A stretch of DNA of 64,000 nucleotides from Chryseobacterium gleum (GTDB taxonomy: Bacteria > Bacteroidota > Bacteroidia > Flavobacteriales_D > Crocinitomicaceae): positions 157,419 through 221,418 of the forward strand of contig CAMDAH010000002.1 in the NCBI GenBank assembly GCA_945888625.1, in the 5' to 3' direction. The notes below the pieces were generated by a model. That model did not search any database. It was given only the letters and a program-made list of their open reading frames with translations, and was not told where the DNA came from. Positions 16,787 to 26,154 of the stretch are shown piece after piece. Within the stretch, counting starts at the first letter, position 1. The number at the start of each line of letters is the position of its first letter. The position numbers and the translations under genes were made by a program.

Positions 16787-19700
16787 ATGCCCTTTCAACA
16801 ATTTTTTACCAAAAAACGCGTGCGATTATTTTTTTGGATCTTAATTATTATCCCTGTTATCCTCTTTACATTACTTGTTGGCATTATTTATTACGGCCAA
16901 GATTCTATCGTTCAACACGCTATTGGTATTGCAAATAAAGATATGAAGGGTAGATTTAGTGTTTTGGGGAGTCATATTGCGCCTTTTGCCAATTTTCCCC
17001 AAATATCAATTGACCTTGAACATGTCAAAGTATATGAGTCTAAAAAAAAGAATGCCGATTGTCTAGTTCATGTAAACGATGTATATGTTGGCTTTAGTTT
17101 GTGGGATATTGTAAGTGGAAACTATACCATAAAGGGAATAAAATTAAAAGACGGCCACATTGATGTTAAACAACACAAAGATGGCAGTATTAATATCGCT
17201 AATGCACTTGCTTCCGAATTACCACCTGAAAAAGTAGAGGAAGATTTCCACGTGGATTTAAAGGCTATTTCAATCGTAAATATTGATATTTCTAAGCTCA
17301 ACGAAGAAACGAATTTAAAACTGGATATTTTTATTAATAAAGCGAAATCTAAGTTTAAGTCGGACAAAAAAAACATTGATTTTCGTCTAGAAACTGATTT
17401 TTTTATTAGCGTTTTACAAGACGGGGATAGTACTTTTTTTAAACATAAGCACATTCATTTTGACACGCAGTTTACATATAAAAAAGCCACTAAAATGGCA
17501 ATTTTTAACGAAACGCAGGTGGAATTAGAAAAGGCTGTATTGGATTTTAATGGCAGTGTTCGCCTTAATAATGACATAGAAGTAGACTTAAAATTCAAAG
17601 GGCATAAGCCAGATTTTAACTTGTTTTTAGCTGTTGCTCCCGATGAATTAAAAGATGCGTTGAGCACTTTTGAAAATCGAGGAAAGATTTATTTTAATGC
17701 AACGGTAAAAGGCAAAACAGCAAATGGCAATCGACCCGCAATAGGGGCTCATTTTGGTTGCAAGGAGGGGTATATAGCGAATATTGAATCAGGAAAAAAA
17801 ATGAATGACATTGGTTTTGATGGGTATTTTTCGAATGGTAAAAATAGGGACTTGAACACCATGCTTTTTACCCTGAATAATATTAAAGTGAAACCAGAAG
17901 TGGGAAGATTTAAAGGGAAGTTAAGTGTTTTTAATTTTCTTTCCCCCAACGTAGAAATGCAAGTTGATGCCGATTTAGACCTTGATTTTCTTGCCAAGTT
18001 CACCAAAGCAAAAGAGCTAAAAGATGTTGGAGGAAAAATTTTATTGCAAATGAATTTCCATGATATCATCGATTTTAATCAGCCTGAAAAAAGCCTCGCG
18101 CGTTTAAATGAATCGTATAATTCTAGTCTTAAAGTGGAGAATTTTCACGCAAAAATACCAGGTCTTAGCCTTCCCATCAAAAATTTGAATCTTTTTGCCA
18201 CCTCACAAGGCCATGCGGTAAACTTAAAATACATGAGCGTAACTATTGGAAAGTCAGATTTCGAAATGCTTGGATTTCTAAGTGATTTACCAGCGATTAT
18301 TCATCATACCGATATTCCAGTTGAGGCAGACCTAAAAATTCATGCGAATCGAATCGATTTGGCAGAGTTAACAGAGGACGATGCCGGTAAAGTAGGGCTC
18401 AATGAAGAAGTAAGACAGCTGGATATGAAGCTAAAGTTTATTACTTCTGCTCGTGCCGTTACCGAATCAGAGAACCTGCCGCTTGGTGAATTTTTCTTGG
18501 AAAAATGTAACGCAAAGTTGAAAAATTATCCTCACGCTATTCACGATTTACACGCAGACTTACTCATTGGAAAGCAGGATTTAACCTTGAAGGATTTCAA
18601 GGGATTTGTGGACGCATCCGATTTTCATTTTTCAGGTCTTTTTCATCATTATGACTTCTGGTTTAAACCCAATTTGGAGGGAGATGCGAAAATCACTTTT
18701 GATTTTAAGTCAAATCACTTAAAATTAGCAGAGCTATTGTACTACGGTGGACATAATCATTTGCCATTGGAGTATCGGAAGGAAGAGTTATCAAATTTTG
18801 ATTTGAAAGGTCATTCTGATCTACACTTTAAAGCCGGTGAATTTGTAAAAACTGCCGTTCATCTTGATAATCTAACGGGTAAATTTAAAACGCATCCGGT
18901 TAGTCTAGCAGGGATAAATGGAAAAATAAATTACCAAGCCGACCAACTTTCTCTTGAGCATTTAAAAGGGGTAGTTGGGCATTCTGACTTTGATGTGAGT
19001 CTTTTGGTGCATCTAGACAAATCAAAGCGGCGTGACTTTATAACGCTGCGCGCAAATCGGATAGATTTGGACGAGTTTTTAAGTCATTCCACGCAACAAC
19101 CTACCGAATTACACGGAGCAGAGCATGATAAGGTCTGGAGTATATTTGACGCCGAATTCCCTAATATTGATTGTAAACTCGACGTGGGATCTTTCAACTA
19201 TGATGCCTATACCATTAACAAGTTAACGGCCGATTTCAAGGTTTTTCACGACCACCACGTAGAAGTTAAAAAAATTGGACTAGAAACAGCTGAAGGTGCT
19301 ATTTCTGGATCTGGCGTATTTAGCGGAAGGGATAAAAATCACATTTATTTAGAACCAAATTTAACAATACATCATTTAAATCTGGATAAATTCATGGTGA
19401 AGTTTGATAATTTTGGACAAGATTACCTGGTTTCTCAAAATGTTCATGGGTATTTTCAAGGAAAAGTTACAGGTAAAATCCACCTCCATGCAGATTTAGT
19501 TCCGAAGCTAGATGATTCTAATCTTAAAGTCAATATGACTATCACCAAGGGAAAGTTGGAAAACTATGCGCCTTTAATTGATTTGGGAACATATTTTGAA
19601 GATAAAAATGTTGCCATGGTACAATTTGATACACTTACAAATGAACTTCTTTTGAGTAACGGAAAATTGAGTATTCCACAAATGATTATTTGTTCAAGTT

Positions 19701-19948
19701 TGGGTTTCTTAAAAATTGAAGGTTCTCAAGGGATCCTTGGAAAAATGGATATGGATTATACCATTGGCGTTCCTTGGGCGATGATTAAGGACGTGGCTAG
19801 GAACAAAATTTTTAAAAGGAAAGCAGATGACGATAAAGATCCCGATGAAATCGTAAAAGAAAAAGACGGTGCGAAATACGTCTATTTTAGAGTGTCTGGT
19901 GATTTGGAAAATTACTCAGTAAACCTGATTAAAGGAAAGAAAAAATAA
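16787..19948 (+). CDS. AsmA-family large membrane-anchored protein
   Basis: This 1053-residue protein has a single N-terminal membrane anchor (residues 11-36, VRLFFWILIIIPVILFTLLVGI) followed by a long beta-rich periplasmic region. The opening IANKDMKGRFSVLGSHIAPFANFPQISIDLEHVKVYES and SLWDIVSGNYTIKGIKLKDGHIDV are typical of AsmA/YhdP/TamB relatives. These form elongated hydrophobic grooves that carry phospholipid between the membranes. Repeated FNGSVRLNNDIEVDLKFKG-type strands and the late SIPQMIICSSLGFLKIEGSQ resemble the AsmA C-terminal domain. It stands alone on the plus strand and converges with the phosphoesterase gene across an 8-nt gap. The start at 16787 has no obvious -7 box. Confidence 0.85.
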   Translation: MPFQQFFTKKRVRLFFWILIIIPVILFTLLVGIIYYGQDSIVQHAIGIANKDMKGRFSVLGSHIAPFANFPQISIDLEHVKVYESKKKNADCLVHVNDVYVGFSLWDIVSGNYTIKGIKLKDGHIDVKQHKDGSINIANALASELPPEKVEEDFHVDLKAISIVNIDISKLNEETNLKLDIFINKAKSKFKSDKKNIDFRLETDFFISVLQDGDSTFFKHKHIHFDTQFTYKKATKMAIFNETQVELEKAVLDFNGSVRLNNDIEVDLKFKGHKPDFNLFLAVAPDELKDALSTFENRGKIYFNATVKGKTANGNRPAIGAHFGCKEGYIANIESGKKMNDIGFDGYFSNGKNRDLNTMLFTLNNIKVKPEVGRFKGKLSVFNFLSPNVEMQVDADLDLDFLAKFTKAKELKDVGGKILLQMNFHDIIDFNQPEKSLARLNESYNSSLKVENFHAKIPGLSLPIKNLNLFATSQGHAVNLKYMSVTIGKSDFEMLGFLSDLPAIIHHTDIPVEADLKIHANRIDLAELTEDDAGKVGLNEEVRQLDMKLKFITSARAVTESENLPLGEFFLEKCNAKLKNYPHAIHDLHADLLIGKQDLTLKDFKGFVDASDFHFSGLFHHYDFWFKPNLEGDAKITFDFKSNHLKLAELLYYGGHNHLPLEYRKEELSNFDLKGHSDLHFKAGEFVKTAVHLDNLTGKFKTHPVSLAGINGKINYQADQLSLEHLKGVVGHSDFDVSLLVHLDKSKRRDFITLRANRIDLDEFLSHSTQQPTELHGAEHDKVWSIFDAEFPNIDCKLDVGSFNYDAYTINKLTADFKVFHDHHVEVKKIGLETAEGAISGSGVFSGRDKNHIYLEPNLTIHHLNLDKFMVKFDNFGQDYLVSQNVHGYFQGKVTGKIHLHADLVPKLDDSNLKVNMTITKGKLENYAPLIDLGTYFEDKNVAMVQFDTLTNELLLSNGKLSIPQMIICSSLGFLKIEGSQGILGKMDMDYTIGVPWAMIKDVARNKIFKRKADDDKDPDEIVKEKDGAKYVYFRVSGDLENYSVNLIKGKKK

Positions 19949-19956
19949 CCTTTTTG

Positions 19957-21789
19957 TTACTCAACAATTATTTTTTTGACGTAGTTTTTGCCACCAATAT
20001 TTATTTTAAGTGTGTACATTCCAGATGGAAATTTGGAGACATCTATTTTTATCGACTTTGAATTGGGACGCAAAGTCCGTAATTCCCGCCCTGTATCATC
20101 ATTGATGTGAATAGTTCTTATTACCGCCTCACTTTGTATTTGTAGAAAGTCACTCGTCGGATTTGGAAATACGGAAAATGGTAGCGTGGATTCATCAATA
20201 GAACCGATGCAGTCATTCACAACGACTTCATAAGTGGCAGTTGCCTGTTGCCCTGTCAAATTATCGGTTACTGTTAATTGATAGCTCGTTGTCTGATTTG
20301 GACTTACCGAAAGTTGATTTTCTGATGTGCCATTATTCCAAAGTAAATCAAGGGAATCAGATCCGCCTGATATGGAGCTTTGCAAGGTAATTGTTTCGCC
20401 AATGCAGATAGTATCTGTGGAGTTTTGTAGCGCTAAATTCTTTTTTAGGATGGTAAACTCATCTAAAATTTGTCCATTAGATCGTAGGTATTTAGCATCT
20501 AAGCGGTTTCGATAAACATCCATGATGAAAGAGCCATAGACGCCACTTCCGTTGTCGCCAAAATGAAAAACAGGATGATTCATTGTACCGTCGTTGTTTT
20601 CACTTCCCGAATTACCGCAAACTACATAAACGGTTCCATCGCTATTAGTAGCAAATTTATCTTTCACGTAAGCATTCCCTTCACTGAACTTACCATTCGT
20701 TCCATTTACTAAATTCGTGGCAGGGTTCCACGTAGAGCTATTACCAAAATGGTCTTTGATAAGGTAACTTCGCTCAAACACATGGCTGTGTCCGCATACA
20801 ACAAGGTCAACGTTGTATGACTCTAAAACGGGCACAACGTCTTCGCGCATCGTTTTCATGACAAGCTCCGTAGCTCCATCAGAGTCATGTGAGCCTTTTG
20901 AGTAAGGAGGTTGATGGAAATAAGCAATCGTGAAATCTTGCTGGTTTTGCGACAAATCATCGTGTATGTAATCAATCATGCGCTGAACTCCCGTTCCGGT
21001 TTGTAAGAAATCAAATACCTCGGAATTTAATGAAATAAAATGAACGTTACCGTAATCATAAGAATAGAAAACTTCTAAGTTGGACGGGTAGCCCCCTGCC
21101 TCTGCTTGCTCTGGAACATCGACTATATCGAAGTAAGGTCCTTCATGGTTTTCCAAAGGAATGTTCGAATACGGGATTCCTAAAAAGGCACTTTGAGCCC
21201 AAATTTCATTGTAATCATGGTTTCCCGGTGTTGGCATAAATGGTAACCATGAGAAAATATCCATAAATCCGTTGAGACCAAATAGTTTACTTTGGTATTC
21301 CGCATCTTTTCCGTCGTTGTATACGTTGTCACCTAACCACAACCACACATCGGTCGCTTGGTTTCCTGTCCAATTTAAATAGGAAGATTTTACAGCTATT
21401 TGTCCAGCATTACCTTTTCCAAAGTCACCAATGGCCCAAATTCGTATCGAATCCTGTGATCCAGAAACAGGATTTGTTTTGAACCGATGCATGCTGGTAT
21501 TCCCACCATAAATTTGTTGATCGCCAACGGCATAGAAATAATTGCTTGATGAAGGCAATCCAGTAATCGTTACCGTATGATCGGTGGTATTTGAATTCCC
21601 AAGCGCCATAGCAGATAAATTTGTCGTATCGGGTCCGTACCATACTGTTGAATTCGTGGCAATGTTGCTTCGCCATTTTATTACAATGCTGTTGGGCGTG
21701 GGGGTTTGTAAATAGGGGCCACGAACAACTGTTGCAATTTGTGCCGCAAATGGAAAGCTTAATAAAAGAAAAAATAGTAATAATCGCAT
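19957..21789 (-). CDS. T9SS-secreted purple-acid-type metallophosphoesterase
   Basis: This 610-residue protein has a signal peptide (residues 1-17), then a fibronectin-like purple-acid-phosphatase N domain (RGPYLQTPTPNSIVIKWRS), then a calcineurin-like metal core. The core motifs in order are IWAIGDFGKGN (D-x-G), WLWLGDNVYNDG (G-D-x-x-Y), PTPGNHDYNE (G-N-H-D), AYFHQPPYSKGSH and VVCGHSHVFERSY. These build the dinuclear Fe/Zn site that hydrolyses phosphomonoesters. A C-terminal PKD-like stretch (QNSTDTICIGETITLQSS) precedes a type A sorting domain: FPNPTSDFLQI, ending NIGGKNYVKKIIVE. It would be exported by T9SS to the cell surface or medium to free phosphate, matching the phosphorus-related neighbours. 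Confidence 0.93.
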   Translation of the reverse strand: MRLLLFFLLLSFPFAAQIATVVRGPYLQTPTPNSIVIKWRSNIATNSTVWYGPDTTNLSAMALGNSNTTDHTVTITGLPSSSNYFYAVGDQQIYGGNTSMHRFKTNPVSGSQDSIRIWAIGDFGKGNAGQIAVKSSYLNWTGNQATDVWLWLGDNVYNDGKDAEYQSKLFGLNGFMDIFSWLPFMPTPGNHDYNEIWAQSAFLGIPYSNIPLENHEGPYFDIVDVPEQAEAGGYPSNLEVFYSYDYGNVHFISLNSEVFDFLQTGTGVQRMIDYIHDDLSQNQQDFTIAYFHQPPYSKGSHDSDGATELVMKTMREDVVPVLESYNVDLVVCGHSHVFERSYLIKDHFGNSSTWNPATNLVNGTNGKFSEGNAYVKDKFATNSDGTVYVVCGNSGSENNDGTMNHPVFHFGDNGSGVYGSFIMDVYRNRLDAKYLRSNGQILDEFTILKKNLALQNSTDTICIGETITLQSSISGGSDSLDLLWNNGTSENQLSVSPNQTTSYQLTVTDNLTGQQATATYEVVVNDCIGSIDESTLPFSVFPNPTSDFLQIQSEAVIRTIHINDDTGRELRTLRPNSKSIKIDVSKFPSGMYTLKINIGGKNYVKKIIVE

Positions 21790-21814
21790 AGCTTTATTTT
21801 TGCATATATTTAAT

Positions 21815-21822
21815 CAAAATTA
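21815..21822 (-). promoter_or_regulatory. -7 promoter box of the metallophosphoesterase gene
   Basis: The minus strand reads TAATTTTG, an exact TAnnTTTG match, 25 nt upstream of the ATG. Confidence 0.5.
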
Positions 21823-21889
21823 TGTACTAAGCTTTTCTTAAATGTTAAGGTAATTTTAAATAAAACAATATTTTTTCACACTTTTGCAG

Positions 21890-23026
21890 GTGCTTAAATT
21901 TATACTATTCTTTTTTTATTTTGGTTTTATTCAATTGGCTATATGTCAAGTGAAAAATCCAAATTTTGTCCGGCGATACATCAATAAGTTTACTAATGAT
22001 ACGACAGAAAAGGCGGGCTTCCAAAACTTAATCTATCCAATTGCAGCTTATGCACCCGAAACTAAATGGGAGTTTGGTGCGAGTAGCGTCCTAATCGGTT
22101 ATGCAAAAAAAGACACAAATAATCGACTATCTGAATTGAGTGTTTTTACATTTTTTACAACCGAAAGGCAATATGGAGCAACGATTGAACATGCACTATA
22201 TGCCGATAAAAATAAGTGGTTTCTCTTGGGGAAGTTGAAAACCCAAAGTTTTCCCCTATCCTACCATGGTATTGGAGCGAACAGTGCTAAAGAAAAAATT
22301 GCTGTTGTTGAATCTTTCACCTTCAATTGGAAAGAGCGTATACTTCGGAAAATTTGGCGAGATTTTTTTATCGGTCTTGAATTGGATTTTCAAAGTTTAA
22401 GCCGAGTAAACTTTAAATCGTACACTAATGATGTTTCCCTGTTGACACCTATAGGCTTTCAGGGGTCGAACAATTTGGGGATTGGTATTGGACTATTGCA
22501 CGACAATAGGCAAAATGTGTTAAACGTGCGAAATGGACTTTTTGCAGAAACAGCCTTTTTAAGTTATCGTAAGCGACTGGGGAGCATCAATAATTTTAGC
22601 ACATTATTTACTGATTTGAGGTATTTTATTCCAATTCGAACCAGAAATGTGTTGGCAATTCAATCCGTTGGACAATTTACCCTTGGTGACGCGCCATTCA
22701 ATCAGTATGCGCTGATGGGTGGAGAAATGATGATGAGGGGTTATTATTTTGGGAGGTTTCGAGACAGAAACTTCATTAGTTTACAGACAGAATACAGAAT
22801 GCTTCCCTTGTTTTTTGCTAAAAAGTTCGGTCTAGCAGTTTTTGCCTCCACGGGAATTATTTATGATAAAGCAATAAACATCAGTACCATGAACTTAAAA
22901 TATGCTGGTGGTGCCGGGATTCATTACCTTTTATTCCCCAAAAAAGACGTGTGGACACGCTTTGATTTTGCTGTCAACAATGAAGGTAAAACCGGCGTTT
23001 ATCTTTACATGGGTTGTGCGTTTTAG
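21890..23026 (+). CDS. BamA/TamA-like outer-membrane beta-barrel protein
   Basis: This protein has 378 residues from the GTG at 21890; a TTG at 21884 is also in frame. A signal peptide (LKFILFFFYFGFIQLAICQ) is followed by a single 16-strand-type barrel with no POTRA domains. The region YPIAAYAPETKWEFGASSVLIGYAKK begins the barrel. GIGIGLLHDNRQNVLNVRNGLFAETAFLSYRK resembles the Omp85 D-x-R-x-x-x-x-P-x-x-G element. RGYYFGRFRDRNFISLQTEYR resembles the conserved RGF/Y motif that closes the barrel lumen. The C-terminal residue is Phe, as expected for a Bam substrate. It belongs to the POTRA-less surface-antigen group whose function is unknown. CACTTTTG, one mismatch from the -7 consensus, ends 3 nt before the GTG. 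Confidence 0.8.
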   Translation: MLKFILFFFYFGFIQLAICQVKNPNFVRRYINKFTNDTTEKAGFQNLIYPIAAYAPETKWEFGASSVLIGYAKKDTNNRLSELSVFTFFTTERQYGATIEHALYADKNKWFLLGKLKTQSFPLSYHGIGANSAKEKIAVVESFTFNWKERILRKIWRDFFIGLELDFQSLSRVNFKSYTNDVSLLTPIGFQGSNNLGIGIGLLHDNRQNVLNVRNGLFAETAFLSYRKRLGSINNFSTLFTDLRYFIPIRTRNVLAIQSVGQFTLGDAPFNQYALMGGEMMMRGYYFGRFRDRNFISLQTEYRMLPLFFAKKFGLAVFASTGIIYDKAINISTMNLKYAGGAGIHYLLFPKKDVWTRFDFAVNNEGKTGVYLYMGCAF

Positions 23027-23438
23027 GATGAATTGGGTTGTTAATTTAACCTCTTTACGGGGAATTTATCTACTTTTTTTGAATAACATGCGAGTTACTT
23101 ATCGTTGACTTATTTTATATTTTCTTTTGGATTATGTTTCCTTAATTGCAAATACGGGTGTTCAAATAATAGATTTAAGAATTAAATTAAATCATGTAAA
23201 GTTTAGAACATTAAAATTCAATTATTTTGAGGGACTTGATAGTTTCTCTCTAAATTATTGGTTTGATGAGTTGATTGAAATCAAAAACATAGCAAAATTT
23301 ATTAGAAAGTATGACCTTGAACAATTGGTTAATTAAGAATATCATTATCATCAGCTTGTTATGAAAACATCTTTAATATAATATTTTATTAACATGCCGA
23401 AACTAAAGTATATTTATTTTTACTTAAAAAAACAAAAT
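23027..23438. other. 412-nt gap with a weak 69-codon frame
   Basis: This stretch separates the barrel gene from the phosphatase gene. A TTG-initiated frame at 23127-23336 encodes 69 residues (DYVSLIANTGVQIIDLR, then FDELIEIKNIAKFIRKYDLE) with protein-like composition. It has no ATG, no promoter-like box and no recognisable family, so it may be a gene remnant. I see no terminator hairpin or repeat. Confidence 0.3.
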
Positions 23439-24662
23439 ATGAAACTTCAATTTACCCTCGTATCTTTATTCTTCACCTTAATCATGTTTGCTTCTCAACC
23501 TAGAAAAGTATTGATTATTGGAATAGATGGTGTTCGTACGGATGCTTTACAACAAGCAAACACTCCCAATATTGACGCCTTGATTGCTTCAGGTTTTTAT
23601 ACCTATGAGTCCTGGCATGAGGGTATAACAGTATCCGGTCCGTCATGGTCTACCATAATGTGTGGAGTAGAATTTCCGAAGCACGGAGTAACCAGCAATT
23701 CGTATTCAGGAAGCAACTACAACCAGTACCCCTATTTTACCCGCCTTGCTAAAGATTGTCTACCTGACTTATATGAAGTTCAAATCGTGCAATGGGCTCC
23801 TATGAGCGATAATGTGTACAACGATGGATGGGACCAAAAAATTAAAGTGTGTGATGGATGCGGCGCCAACAGCGTTTCTGCTGCGCAAACCCAACTGGCC
23901 AATCCTAATTTGGATGTACTTTTTGTATATTTTGATGAATGCGACTTAACAGGGCATTCTATTGGATTTAACCCTGCGAATCCGGCCTACATTGCTGCTA
24001 TTCAAACCGTTGACGGTCATGTAGGTAGCATATTAAACGCCTTGTACAGTCGTCCGAATTATGCCAATGAAGATTGGATTATCTTATTAACCACCGATCA
24101 TGGCGGCATTGGAACTGGGCATGGAGGAAATACCAATTCAGAACGCAAGATTTGGTGGGTAGGAAGTGGAAACAACCCTGTTTCAAAACAACTCACCAAT
24201 GTTGCTGATCCTGGAAGTTATGTAATGGGAAATCATAACGCACAAGTCGCGCTTAACAATCCGTCGCAAGCCGATATCGCGGTAACAGCACTTGATCATT
24301 TATTTAGGGGTACTTCCTGCAATCCTACTGACCCAGCGTTTAACTTAGATGGAACCTCATGGTTGGATTCCTTGCATTCAGATCCTATTGTTGCTACTAC
24401 TGAAATTCAAGAAGATTTCATAAAAATGTACCCCAATCCTGCAACGGATATTCTGAGCATTTGGTTTGAGAATAATGATCAACAATCGATATCCTACGTG
24501 ATTTATAACCTTCAGGGAAAGGCTGTGAAAGAAGAAGAGAATGCTGAAGCAATTAATGCAAATAAGCTCAATATCGATTTATCCAAGCTTAGACGAGGAA
24601 ATTACCTCTTGAAATTTCAAATTGGAGGTAAGCTTCTCACCAAGCCCTTCATTGTAGAATAA
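23439..24662 (+). CDS. T9SS-sorted alkaline-phosphatase-superfamily hydrolase
   Basis: This protein has 407 residues from the ATG at 23439, where a signal peptide (KLQFTLVSLFFTLIMFAS) starts; an in-frame ATG at 23394 would place 15 hydrophilic residues before it. The catalytic domain is of the nucleotide pyrophosphatase/phosphodiesterase type. VLIIGIDGVRTDALQ holds the first metal Asp, and VSGPSWSTIMCGVEFPKHGV should hold the Ser/Thr nucleophile. DECDLTGHSIGF supplies the D-x-x-G-H metal site, TTDHGG the second D-H, and GTGHGGNT a further His. A type A sorting domain ends the protein (MYPNPATDILSIWF, ending KPFIVE). It should hydrolyse phosphodiesters or phosphonate esters outside the cell. 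It is paralogous to the enzyme at 26155, which has no sorting domain. Confidence 0.9.
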   Translation: MKLQFTLVSLFFTLIMFASQPRKVLIIGIDGVRTDALQQANTPNIDALIASGFYTYESWHEGITVSGPSWSTIMCGVEFPKHGVTSNSYSGSNYNQYPYFTRLAKDCLPDLYEVQIVQWAPMSDNVYNDGWDQKIKVCDGCGANSVSAAQTQLANPNLDVLFVYFDECDLTGHSIGFNPANPAYIAAIQTVDGHVGSILNALYSRPNYANEDWIILLTTDHGGIGTGHGGNTNSERKIWWVGSGNNPVSKQLTNVADPGSYVMGNHNAQVALNNPSQADIAVTALDHLFRGTSCNPTDPAFNLDGTSWLDSLHSDPIVATTEIQEDFIKMYPNPATDILSIWFENNDQQSISYVIYNLQGKAVKEEENAEAINANKLNIDLSKLRRGNYLLKFQIGGKLLTKPFIVE

Positions 24663-24835
24663 TTGTGTGCTTCTCAAGCGATCATAGGTAAAAATATTAG
24701 GATAGCATTGAAGATTTTTTCGTTGCTTTCCGTTTATCAATCTATAACTATGATTTATTCAACAAAGATGATCAAGCGTTTCAAATTTAATATAAAGGGA
24801 ATAATAAGTTTGGAAAATCATCTTAGTTTAGGTGT

Positions 24836-26110
24836 GTGAAAAAGGTTCCGAATCAAAGTTTATTGTTTTTCTTTTGGTCATTTACGGCGGTTTTCATGGC
24901 CTATTCCACCATGTACGCCTTTAGAAAGCCTTTAAATGCAGGGACCTATGAAGGCGAAACTGTTTGGGGATTTGGATTAAAATCGATATTACTTACGAGT
25001 CAAATTGTCGGGTACATGCTTTCCAAGTTTATTGGAATCAAAGTGATTTCTGAATTATCTAACACCTCTCGAAAACGCTTAATACTTTACCTTATTCTTT
25101 TTGCTCATGCCGCACTTTTACTTTTTGCATTAGTGCCTGTTCCATATAAATTCATATGTTTATTTCTCAATGGTTTGCCGCTGGGCCTCGTTTGGGGGGT
25201 GCTTTTTTCGTTTGTAGAAGGAAGGAAACTAACTGAAGCCTTAGCTGCAGGTATCGCCATTGGCGCCATTCTCTCCTCAGGTTTGGTGAAATCCTTGGCA
25301 AGATACCTAATGGATAATGCCTACTTCAATGTACCAGAATTTTGGATGCCCTTCGCGGTTGGTCTTATCTTCCTACCTATATTGCTGTTGTCTATTTGGA
25401 TGTTACAACAAATACCCGAACCTGATGCAGAAGACATCCATCTCAAGACCAAACGGTCTGCCTTAACTGGAAAAAAACGAATCCGTTTGTTATTTCTTTT
25501 TTTGCCGGGTATACTTTCGTTTGTTTTTTTGTACTTGTGCTTAACGGTATTTCGTGATTTTCGAGATAACTACGCTGTTGAAATTATGGAAGCGTCTGGC
25601 GAATTCAATTCAGGAGTTTTTATAAAAACCGAACTTCTCGTTGCATTTACCGTTTTGCTAACGACCTCATTGGTCATTTTTGTAAAAAATAATTCCCGCG
25701 CTTTTTTTCTGTGCCAATGGCTCATTTTATTGGGGTTTATCCTTATGTTTCTAGCAGGTATAAGCTTAAGTAATGGGCAAATTTCGTTTATAAGTTTTAC
25801 CATTTTAAGCGGAATTGGCATGGCTATGGGTTACGTGCCTTTTCAAATCGTACTCCTTGAACGTTTTGTTGCGGCTTATCGAATCGAAGGAAACGTTGGA
25901 TTCCTTATGTATTTATCTGATAGTTTTGGATATTTAGCAAGCGTTATTCTCATTTTTTCAGGGGAATTTGGTTGGTGGAATTTTAACAAAAGTGACCTAA
26001 TTGTCCAATTGGCGATTTACGGCAGTGCTGCGGGATTGGTGTTTTCGATTTTTGGTCTTATTTATTTCCATCTGCGTGGAACTGTCTATGAAAAAGCATT
26101 AAATATTTAA
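24836..26110 (+). CDS. DUF5690-type multi-pass membrane protein (MFS-like)
   Basis: This 424-residue protein has about twelve hydrophobic segments and an MFS-like start: FFFWSFTAVFMAYSTMYAFRKPLNAGTYEG. A loop reads GLPLGLVWGVLFSFVEGRKLTEALAAGIAIG, and the second half carries GIGMAMGYVPFQIVLLERFVAAYRIEGNVGF. I match it from memory to DUF5690, a Bacteroidota family of presumed transporters. As the first gene of the phosphonate operon, it could carry the phosphonate or a breakdown product across the inner membrane. It starts with GTG preceded by TAGTTTAG, one mismatch from the -7 box, four nt away. Confidence 0.75.
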   Translation: MKKVPNQSLLFFFWSFTAVFMAYSTMYAFRKPLNAGTYEGETVWGFGLKSILLTSQIVGYMLSKFIGIKVISELSNTSRKRLILYLILFAHAALLLFALVPVPYKFICLFLNGLPLGLVWGVLFSFVEGRKLTEALAAGIAIGAILSSGLVKSLARYLMDNAYFNVPEFWMPFAVGLIFLPILLLSIWMLQQIPEPDAEDIHLKTKRSALTGKKRIRLLFLFLPGILSFVFLYLCLTVFRDFRDNYAVEIMEASGEFNSGVFIKTELLVAFTVLLTTSLVIFVKNNSRAFFLCQWLILLGFILMFLAGISLSNGQISFISFTILSGIGMAMGYVPFQIVLLERFVAAYRIEGNVGFLMYLSDSFGYLASVILIFSGEFGWWNFNKSDLIVQLAIYGSAAGLVFSIFGLIYFHLRGTVYEKALNI

Positions 26111-26154
26111 CACTCAATTCATGTTTTAGTCACCTTAGGATTTTAAATTTACTT

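Noticed and set aside
23127..23336. 69-codon frame as a confident gene
   Set aside because: It starts only at TTG, has no promoter box or recognisable family, and sits in an AT-rich gap; it is recorded only as part of the intergenic entry.
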